Below are positions 19,816-27,186 of a DNA stretch of 27,186 nt, piece after piece. The position numbers and the translations under genes were made by a program. Source of the DNA: a virus; the IMG/VR virus record IMGVR_UViG_3300032288_005686, positions 1 to 27,186 of that record, one strand, 5' to 3'. Within the stretch, counting starts at the first letter, position 1, and each line of letters starts with the position of its first letter. The notes beneath the pieces were generated by a model. That model had not been told where the DNA came from, made no database searches, and was given only the letters and a program-made list of their open reading frames with translations.

Positions 19816-22800
19816 AAAAGAAACCTAGTTACAGTTTTGCTTCGTATAGCCAAGATAACAAGATTATTTCTAACGTATATGATAATCCTCAAGAAACTAA
19901 TTATAAATTTGGTAGTTCTCAAGAGATATTAAAAAATGCAGTAATTCTTGATATCGAAACCTTAGGTTTAAGAACTGAATCTATACATGAAGCTGCAATG
20001 TATCATTTAGGTACTAATCAACTAGATATATTCATTCCAGAAGTAAATCTAATTAGGAAAATAGAAGAAGAGAGTAATGCTGCTACCAAGGCATCTAGTG
20101 CTAGTACTATGGACGTGGATGTTTTAAAACATTTGCGTTCTAGGGAGCCTGGTAAATTTGAACCTTTAATTAAACAAATGACTTACAGGGATATTGCTTT
20201 TGCAGATTATTTAATGAATAAAAATAGATACGATGAGATATTAAAAAATATAGAAGAATTAAAAAGAAATAATAAATTTAATGGCAATACTATTCTTGAG
20301 AATAAAGTTAATGCATTAGAAGATAGGTTAAAAAGATTATCTGTTATTGATAAAATTAGTAGTATTTCACTTAAAGAAAAAGAAATTGAAAAAGCTGGAA
20401 TAATGCTTGGGGATTTATCTGCATATTCAGATGTAGAATTGTTAAAGACTGTTGGTTTTCATGATGCTTTTGCTAGGGATGAGGAATTCTTAGCTAAATA
20501 TATTTTAGAAGGCTCTAAAGGTTTTGAAGAATTTGCTAAAAAGAGTCCTCAAGAAGCTGCATACCTTAAGTATATGTATGATAATTCAGTTAAGTATGAT
20601 GCTGATTTCTTTAATAAGATGAAAGAAGCTTATGCTGAAAAGTTAAAATCATCAGGACAATACGTACAATCTATTTTTGAGAATACTAAAATAAATGTTA
20701 GAACTGGTGTATCTCAAAATGATTTGCTACGTAATATTGCCTTTTCAAGAGAAAATAAAGCTTTATTTGTAGCAAATTTATCATATGAATCTAAAAAGTT
20801 CGGTACTCAGTTAAGAGCTAGTTTAGAAGATTCTTTTAAAGTAGAGGAAGCAAAATATTTATCTGAGGTTCCTGATGCTAAACCAAAAGATGTAGCTACA
20901 GAGGTTAGACGTAGGACTTATTCTCAAAGTATTTTCTCTGTACTTGGACAACCAGTATCTGCTTCTACTGGTGAACCTTTTTATGCAACTGGCATGGAAT
21001 ATAATAAAACTTTAACTGAAGCTAAATTGTTCAAAGATTTTACTAATGTTGCTGGTTCTATTATTGCGACTGCAGACACTACATCTAACTTAGATATTCA
21101 AGATATTATTCGTTCTCAACAAAGTATTTTAATTAATTTAGGTTTATTAGATGCAAAAAAGCCTTTAGGGCTTTCTATGGAAGCGCAATCTAGACTTTAC
21201 ATGTTTACTAGTATGCTAGACGCTCCAGAAGAAGCTTTAACTGAAATACTAGCAGATTTTAAAGAAACCCACACTGCAGGTTTAGATACTTTAATACATG
21301 AAAATGTAGCTTTAAAAGAATCTATGGAGCAAGCTGAAGCTTTGACTGAATATTTAAAAGGTACTGATAAAGCTCAAGAATATATGAGAATGGGTAAGGA
21401 AAGAAAAGGCCCGCTATATAAAGCAGTTGTGTATTCCGAATTAATGAAACAATTAACTCCAGAAATAGAATCTATTAACATGGAGAAACGTTTGGCATCA
21501 GATTTAAAACAATTAACAGAGTTTGGTTATATTACTCAAGCTAAAACAATTGCTAAACCCATATATAGAGAGCAAGTAAGATATTTACCACAAAGTGATA
21601 TAGTAGAAACTACTAAAATACAAACCCCAGGGTATGATAGAGATTATTTTGTAAGTTACAGGGATTTTAGAAAAAATATATTAGAGAATGCATTTCCAGG
21701 AAAAGAAACTCAATATAAAACTTTTGAGCAAGATTTACTTGGTAGAGGATTTATTTTTCAAACATCTGCAGGAGAATATGAATTTAATCAAAGTTTACTA
21801 AATATAGAGGATCAAACTCCTGAAGCTACAGAATTAAGAAAAAATATTGCGGCATATTCTGCAGAAAGAGAAAAGACTACAGCGGATACGGTTAGGTCTT
21901 TCAGGAATTTAGCTAAAAATTTAAATAAACAAGAATTATTACAAAGAGCAGATAGGTTTTTTTATAATCAAGAGTTGGTGCCACCTAATATCATCTCTAA
22001 TGCAAAGATGAGTAAATCAGAACAAACTGCAACTGAAAATATTAGAAAACAATTAAAGATGGCGCAACAACACAAAGCCACTGCAGACAGATTAATTAAA
22101 TCAAAACAACCCGTTACATTACAAACTTTAGAAGATATAAAAAACTTAAATCTACCAGAACCTAAATTATTAGAATTAGAAGCAGCTAAACAAACATATT
22201 CTAGAGGAGAAAAAATCGGTACTCCAGAAATAGCTAGAGTTAGTTCTCAAATTCCTTATGATGAAATGGAATTTAATAAAGCATTTTTTGAAGTAGAATA
22301 TAATAAGAGTAATCAAACTAATTTAACTACTGAGCAAATTATTAGTAGAGAGCAAACTAATTACGGCGTAATTCAAAAACAAATAGTTAAGCAAGCAGCA
22401 GAAAGAAGTGAAGAATTTGGCAAAAAGGAACTTGGTTTTGAAAAACAAATCAATGAAATTCCTTTATATGGCGAAAAGACAATAGAAGATTATAAGATAG
22501 ATTTTGAAGAATATAAAAAAACAGGTAAGGTATTGACTAGTTACGGCGTTGAGCAGATAGACCCTATGTTTAATAAGAACATGAGTCTAGACGAGAAGAT
22601 AGAAAGGTATTCTCAGTTTAATTTTGAGTTAGAAGAATCTTATTTACATTCTAGAACTCCTGAAGGCAATGTTCAAATACTTACAGAACCAGAATTAAAA
22701 CAGAAATTATTTATAGATAGTACTGTTGATTTCTCAGCAAAGCCTGCAGTTACACCTGGTCATGAAAGTTTAGCTGCGTTTGATTTAAGAAATAATATAA

Positions 22801-24467
22801 ATATAGGAAATGTAACTGCTGCAGAAAAAGATGAGATTGCATCTAAATTTATAAATGAATCTTTTGATAATGGTTTAGAAAAATATTATGCACCTTTATT
22901 AGATAGTGCAGCTGGTGTCAAATTCTTTGGTATGTATGGTGTTGGTGTTGCTAGTTTAGCTTTATTAAGTATAGGCCAAGAAGAAGAAAAACCTAAATCT
23001 TTACTCTCTCCTGATTTTGATACTTGGTTTGAAAATCAATCTAAGTTTTTTGGTGGAGAAAATAATTACAAACAAAAGCTAAATGATAAATACTTTGCTG
23101 AGAATGAAGGTATGTCTGAACAAGGTATTGCTCCTTTATTACGTAAATTAACAACAGACTTTGGTTCTCCTTATCAAGGACCTGCAGGTAGTTATGCAGT
23201 TTTTGAAGACCAAAAACTTATGGCAGAAAGAGAAAAATACTCAAGGTATATTTTTACAGAAAGATATTTCTCTCCTAAGGGTGATATTTATAATTTGTTA
23301 AGAAGTTTTGTAGCTCAAAAATTTAAAGAACCTATTAGATACTTCCCTAGTGGTGGAGAAAGAGTATCTGGACAAGAAGCTATGTCTTTAAAAGGCAATA
23401 ACTTAGTTAAATTAAATTTAAAAGATGGTTATGATATTACAGTAGAAGATGCCGATACTATTACTATTCAAAAGAAAGGTGCGCCAGATAATGCTCTATC
23501 TAAATTTATGGGAAGTGGCAATTATAGTTTCCGTTTAGCTGGTATTGATGCTCCTGAAACTGCACACGATGATAGAGCTGCACAACCTTATGCAGAACAA
23601 GCCAAAGCAACATTGCAACAAATGGTTGATTCAGGACAAGATTTAAGTGTAGTATTTGACCCTTCAAATGTTACTTATGGTCGTCAAGTTGCTACTTTAT
23701 TCGCTGGAGATACTAATTTAAATTTAGAGTTATTAAAAAGAGGTGCTGTAGCTTATTTACCTTATGAAGGTAAAGGCGAAGAACAAATGTATAATGAGAA
23801 GGCTTTCTCTGCGGCACAAAAATATGCAATGGAATCACGCAGAGGAATCTTTAGTCAACCATTCTTTCAAGTGTACAATGATGTCTATAAACAAACTCAA
23901 CAATCTGTAACATTTAATACTTTTGCTAATTATGAAAAAGCTTCAAGAGATAGTAATTTAACTAATATGTTGGGAGTTATGTTATCTGCTCAAAAAGAAG
24001 GTAAAGTAAATGAACAACATAAAGAAGAAATAAGTCAAATTGTACAAGATATTCAAGCCTCTCAAAAAACATACAAGAGTAAATTGGATTTCTTACAAAC
24101 TTCAAAACTTCAAATGACATATCAACAAAAAAGCTTTGGTAAACCTTTTGAAGATGATTTTACTAGTATAGATATGCATTTAAAACCAGCTAGACATAAT
24201 GAGTTTATGTCAGAAATGCAATTTGATTTAAAAAGATTAATAGAGACGAAAGGTTCTAAAAATCTAACTAATAAATTAGAATATAGTGGCGCGATGTTAG
24301 ATAACAATCTCTCTTTATTAGAATCTTCTGCTAGACCTGTTTCTAGAAATAATTTAAAGAGAAGTAATAACACAAATAAAGCTAATAGAATCAAACAAAT
24401 GGAAGCTTTACAACATCATGCAAATCGAACTTTAAAACAAAATCCAATACAACATAATAGGATGTAA
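19812..24467 (+). CDS. 1551-aa multidomain protein with exonuclease motif and SNase domain
   Basis: Residues 43-52 (AVILDIETLG) match motif I of DEDD exonucleases (D47, E49). I did not find convincing motifs II and III, so this domain may be partial. A long helical, charged middle (about 150-1000) is followed by a hydrophobic segment (about 1035-1058). Residues about 1205-1335 are a staphylococcal-nuclease (thermonuclease) domain: RLAGIDAPE (1241-1249), YGRQVATLF (1289-1297, catalytic Arg), LLKRGAVAYL, and a closing AMESRRGIF. SNases cut DNA and RNA with calcium. The C-terminal 200 residues are Gln/Asn/Lys-rich. Position next to terminase and great length suggest a virion protein, possibly injected with DNA. 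The stop is 2 bases before the next ATG. Confidence 0.82.
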   Translation: MKKKPSYSFASYSQDNKIISNVYDNPQETNYKFGSSQEILKNAVILDIETLGLRTESIHEAAMYHLGTNQLDIFIPEVNLIRKIEEESNAATKASSASTMDVDVLKHLRSREPGKFEPLIKQMTYRDIAFADYLMNKNRYDEILKNIEELKRNNKFNGNTILENKVNALEDRLKRLSVIDKISSISLKEKEIEKAGIMLGDLSAYSDVELLKTVGFHDAFARDEEFLAKYILEGSKGFEEFAKKSPQEAAYLKYMYDNSVKYDADFFNKMKEAYAEKLKSSGQYVQSIFENTKINVRTGVSQNDLLRNIAFSRENKALFVANLSYESKKFGTQLRASLEDSFKVEEAKYLSEVPDAKPKDVATEVRRRTYSQSIFSVLGQPVSASTGEPFYATGMEYNKTLTEAKLFKDFTNVAGSIIATADTTSNLDIQDIIRSQQSILINLGLLDAKKPLGLSMEAQSRLYMFTSMLDAPEEALTEILADFKETHTAGLDTLIHENVALKESMEQAEALTEYLKGTDKAQEYMRMGKERKGPLYKAVVYSELMKQLTPEIESINMEKRLASDLKQLTEFGYITQAKTIAKPIYREQVRYLPQSDIVETTKIQTPGYDRDYFVSYRDFRKNILENAFPGKETQYKTFEQDLLGRGFIFQTSAGEYEFNQSLLNIEDQTPEATELRKNIAAYSAEREKTTADTVRSFRNLAKNLNKQELLQRADRFFYNQELVPPNIISNAKMSKSEQTATENIRKQLKMAQQHKATADRLIKSKQPVTLQTLEDIKNLNLPEPKLLELEAAKQTYSRGEKIGTPEIARVSSQIPYDEMEFNKAFFEVEYNKSNQTNLTTEQIISREQTNYGVIQKQIVKQAAERSEEFGKKELGFEKQINEIPLYGEKTIEDYKIDFEEYKKTGKVLTSYGVEQIDPMFNKNMSLDEKIERYSQFNFELEESYLHSRTPEGNVQILTEPELKQKLFIDSTVDFSAKPAVTPGHESLAAFDLRNNINIGNVTAAEKDEIASKFINESFDNGLEKYYAPLLDSAAGVKFFGMYGVGVASLALLSIGQEEEKPKSLLSPDFDTWFENQSKFFGGENNYKQKLNDKYFAENEGMSEQGIAPLLRKLTTDFGSPYQGPAGSYAVFEDQKLMAEREKYSRYIFTERYFSPKGDIYNLLRSFVAQKFKEPIRYFPSGGERVSGQEAMSLKGNNLVKLNLKDGYDITVEDADTITIQKKGAPDNALSKFMGSGNYSFRLAGIDAPETAHDDRAAQPYAEQAKATLQQMVDSGQDLSVVFDPSNVTYGRQVATLFAGDTNLNLELLKRGAVAYLPYEGKGEEQMYNEKAFSAAQKYAMESRRGIFSQPFFQVYNDVYKQTQQSVTFNTFANYEKASRDSNLTNMLGVMLSAQKEGKVNEQHKEEISQIVQDIQASQKTYKSKLDFLQTSKLQMTYQQKSFGKPFEDDFTSIDMHLKPARHNEFMSEMQFDLKRLIETKGSKNLTNKLEYSGAMLDNNLSLLESSARPVSRNNLKRSNNTNKANRIKQMEALQHHANRTLKQNPIQHNRM

Positions 24468-24469
24468 TT

Positions 24470-25642
24470 ATGGAAGACAATAAAAAATTCAGTACTGCAG
24501 ATTACGTCAGTAATACTTTAGGTGTAATGGGACTTGGAGCAACTGTAGCTGCTAACTACAAAGCTTTGCAAAGTGCATTTTTTTCAACAACTATGGCTAG
24601 TATGCCATTAGTTGGAAACGCTACAAATAGTGTTTCTTTAATGCCTTTAATTTATAATGAAAGAACTGCTGGTGTTCCATTAAGAGATCTTAGAATCTTG
24701 CCTAATTTATCTGGTAGCGAGGGTAGAGTGGTAAATTTAGCTGATAATATGAAATCTGCTGAAAATACAAATAAGTATATTATGAATAGCACTCAAAATA
24801 TAGGAGCAAGAGGACATACTATTTTAAATGTAGGTAAAATAGGTTTAGGTTTAGGTGCTGCTATGGGGCTTTATTCTGCTTATAGTTATTATCAAGAAGA
24901 AGGTGCTTCTGGTTTATTTAAAGGTATGGCTACTTATGCTATTGGTACTCATTTTGGTTTGGAAAATTCTTATCAAGTAAAAGAATTAGGTGCATATAGT
25001 AAAGGACAACAAACTTTGTTATTAAGACAAGCTGGATTTGATTCCAGTCAAATAGATAATGCTATAAAAACTCAAAATATGGCTAAGCATAAAGTTTCTA
25101 ATCCTAATTCTTTTTTTAGAATAGGTTCTTTAGGCCAAGTAAAAGCTATACCATTTGTCGATCGTATGCTAGGTGTGATGGCGCCTATGATTGGTGCTAG
25201 TATTGGTGCTAGTGTTGGTTATAGCCTAGGTTCTGGTATGGCAGAAGGTATCTCTGCTATGATGGGCGCTGAAAACTCAACTATGATGGGTGCTGCTGGT
25301 GGTATTTTTGGTGCGATTGGTGGTGCAGCACTTGGTGGTGCTGCACTCTCTAGTATAGGTTCTGCTGCAGTTACTGCAGGTTTATTTGGTGCAGCTACAA
25401 TTATAGGTTCTGTCTCTTCTCAAATGTTTTCTGAGACTATGCGTAGAGCAAGTCAAACTAGACCTAGACTAGATTTCGCAAATGATGTACAACCTTATTT
25501 CAGTAGAAACGCAGTTACTATGCGACAAAGAGCATTACAAGCAATGAACAACTCTCATATTAATGCTAGGTCTGCTTTAGGTAATGAAGCGGCAATACTA
25601 CATTCAAATAGAGATTATTTTTCAAATCTAGGAAGACTATGA
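24470..25642 (+). CDS. Glycine/alanine-rich membrane-active virion protein (putative)
   Basis: A 390-residue protein not assigned to a named family. It has a Gly-rich hydrophobic segment near 124-142 (GKIGLGLGAAMGLYSAYSYY) and a long Gly/Ala/Met-rich region near 233-320 (GASIGASVGYSLGSGM, GGIFGAIGGAALGGAALSS) with GxxxG spacing typical of helix-packing membrane or pore segments. The termini are polar and Asn/Arg-rich. Between the large SNase protein and terminase, this layout fits an internal virion protein that enters or crosses the host membrane during DNA delivery. This role is inferred from composition and context. Its stop overlaps the terminase start (ATGA). Confidence 0.75.
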   Translation: MEDNKKFSTADYVSNTLGVMGLGATVAANYKALQSAFFSTTMASMPLVGNATNSVSLMPLIYNERTAGVPLRDLRILPNLSGSEGRVVNLADNMKSAENTNKYIMNSTQNIGARGHTILNVGKIGLGLGAAMGLYSAYSYYQEEGASGLFKGMATYAIGTHFGLENSYQVKELGAYSKGQQTLLLRQAGFDSSQIDNAIKTQNMAKHKVSNPNSFFRIGSLGQVKAIPFVDRMLGVMAPMIGASIGASVGYSLGSGMAEGISAMMGAENSTMMGAAGGIFGAIGGAALGGAALSSIGSAAVTAGLFGAATIIGSVSSQMFSETMRRASQTRPRLDFANDVQPYFSRNAVTMRQRALQAMNNSHINARSALGNEAAILHSNRDYFSNLGRL

Positions 25643-27186
25643 AAAAACCAGATACCTCATTTTTATATGAAATAAATGAATACGGAATACAACATCATAA
25701 AGTAAATGTAGAGATTCCAGATGATGTAATTGAATATTACAAAGAGAATTATAATATCAAGACAGATGTGCACAAAACATGTATTAGCTGTCAAATAAGA
25801 CAATTAGATAAATACCCAGACCAAAAAGATTTTATTATTCCTTGCAAAGGAATTCCTAGAGGATTACCACCAGGAAGTGCAAGTAAATTAGATGAAATGG
25901 TAGCAGTTACTAAGATACCAAAAGAACAAGCTAGAAAGATTCTATTAGCTACTATTGACCCTGCTGCTTGGGCTGAATTAATGTTTGGTTTTAATGACGA
26001 TGACCCTAAATGGAAATTGAGAGCCTATCAAAAAGAACAATTAAGATGTAGCTCTAAACGTATTGCAATTAGAGAAGGACGTCGTTCTGGTAAAACATTC
26101 ATGAGTGCGCTTAAATTATTATATTATGCATTCAATTTAAAAGTTAACAAAGGTAGAGATTTGCAAGGAAACGAAGTCATGCTAGGTCCTAGTATAATGA
26201 TTGTTACTCCTTATCAAGCTCAATTAACTACTATCTTTGAAGAGATGGAAAAACTAATTAAAAGAAATTATGAATTGCGCTCGGAAGTGACAAGCGGTAC
26301 TGGAGATAACCTTTATGTAAAGACTCCTACATTTAAAATGGAATTTAAAAATCAAGCCACAATACAAGGCTTTGTTTCTGGTATCGGTATGCGTCAAGAT
26401 GGTTCTGGTGGTGGTACTATGCGTGGTCAATCTGCAGATATAGTTTATCTAGACGAAATGGATATGATTCCAAAAGATGTTTTGGATAAAGTTATTAATC
26501 CTATTTTAGCTACAACGCCAGATACTATGTTAATTGCAACCTCTACTCCCATTGGTAAGAAATCTAAATTTTATGAATGGTGTTTAGAGCGTCCAGATTT
26601 TAAAGAAGATTTTCACCCTTCAAGTGTAATTCCTCACTGGGAACAAATTAAAGAAGAAATATTAAGAGATTCTACTAAAGAATCTTTTATGGCAGAATAC
26701 ATGGCTGTATTTATTGATTCAGAAGATGGTGTATTCAAAGCAGATTGGATTCAAAAAGCTAGAGTAGATTATTCTTATTTAGATACTACTAGCTCTGGAT
26801 TCTTAGCAAATAAACTAGGTATCGCTGGAGCAAATAATAAATCAGTTGCTATAGGTATCGACTGGAATAAAAACGCAGGTACAGAATTTTTTGTAGTAGG
26901 TTATTTTCCAATGTCTCAAATGTGGGTAGCTTTAGATGCAGTTAATATTCCACACGAAGAGTATTCTGCTAGAAAATGGATTAGCGAATTAATTAAATTA
27001 AATTATAAATGGAAACCTAATTATATATATGCAGATGAAGGTTACGGACATACTATTATTGAAGACTTAAGATATGAAGCTTACAAATTAAGACAAAAAC
27101 CAAATAAGAGTGCGATAGATTTAGAAACCGTTTTAATTACAGATAGACTAACTGCATTTAATTTTTCTAAAATGGTAGAATTAAAA
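25639..27186 (+). CDS. terL: Terminase large subunit, 3' end outside window
   Basis: The motor that cuts and pumps phage DNA into the procapsid. I translated from the ATG at 25639; 516 codons are open to the window edge. Walker A is GRRSGKT (147-153), Walker B IVYLDEMD (268-275, D272/E273), and an ATSTPIG coupling motif (about 297-303) follows. The nuclease domain opens with GIDWNKNAGTE (first catalytic Asp, D408), with a second acidic site in YADEGYGHT (D466). The N-terminus carries CISCQ and PCKG, a possible extra metal site ahead of the ATPase domain. Translational coupling to the preceding gene by a 4-base overlap. Confidence 0.97.
   Translation, partial: MKKPDTSFLYEINEYGIQHHKVNVEIPDDVIEYYKENYNIKTDVHKTCISCQIRQLDKYPDQKDFIIPCKGIPRGLPPGSASKLDEMVAVTKIPKEQARKILLATIDPAAWAELMFGFNDDDPKWKLRAYQKEQLRCSSKRIAIREGRRSGKTFMSALKLLYYAFNLKVNKGRDLQGNEVMLGPSIMIVTPYQAQLTTIFEEMEKLIKRNYELRSEVTSGTGDNLYVKTPTFKMEFKNQATIQGFVSGIGMRQDGSGGGTMRGQSADIVYLDEMDMIPKDVLDKVINPILATTPDTMLIATSTPIGKKSKFYEWCLERPDFKEDFHPSSVIPHWEQIKEEILRDSTKESFMAEYMAVFIDSEDGVFKADWIQKARVDYSYLDTTSSGFLANKLGIAGANNKSVAIGIDWNKNAGTEFFVVGYFPMSQMWVALDAVNIPHEEYSARKWISELIKLNYKWKPNYIYADEGYGHTIIEDLRYEAYKLRQKPNKSAIDLETVLITDRLTAFNFSKMVELK

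Overview
The window reads as part of the genome of a large tailed double-stranded DNA phage (or prophage), AT-rich, with a bacterial-style expression layout: most genes have AAGGA/AGGAG ribosome-binding sites, many stop and start codons overlap, and several hairpin-plus-U-tract terminators are visible. The firmest identification is a large terminase subunit at the right edge. There are no rRNA genes, canonical tRNAs, CRISPR arrays or insertion sequences. The host cannot be named from the sequence; the Shine-Dalgarno sites argue against hosts that do not use them.

Layout. (1) 1-7176, leftward: a phage adenylosuccinate synthetase (PurA family, cut by the window edge), a DUF1599/Nmad1-like protein, a Cys-cluster mini-protein and about 17 small, tightly packed, mostly unrecognised genes, several of them membrane proteins. 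(2) 7177-18702, leftward and very different in style: genes are separated by long structured spacers. These hold seven hammerhead ribozyme candidates (two type I, five type III), two copies of a truncated tRNA-like element, several terminators, and a 9-base motif (GACGAGACG on the minus strand) found six times. All six lie upstream of leftward genes and mostly just behind a terminator-like hairpin, so I read the motif as a phage promoter. The block centres on a 1702-codon gene whose product carries DNDGD, the DxDGD signature of double-psi-beta-barrel RNA polymerases. It also holds a 234-residue protein with class-II (CCA-adding/poly(A) polymerase-like) nucleotidyltransferase motifs. (3) 18703-19083: a divergent control region with repeats. 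(4) 19084-27186, rightward: a packaging/virion operon with a Cys-motif protein, a 1551-residue protein with a DEDD-like exonuclease motif and a staphylococcal-nuclease domain, a glycine-rich membrane-active protein, and terminase.

How it may work together (inference): a phage polymerase would transcribe the leftward block from GACGAGACG promoters. Self-cleaving hammerheads after stop codons, and in one gap a tRNA-like minihelix suited to RNase P, would cut the transcripts into single-gene mRNAs. The nucleotidyltransferase could act on the resulting 3' ends or on the tRNA-like elements. The RNA elements are visible in the sequence by base pairing; the integrated system is a hypothesis.
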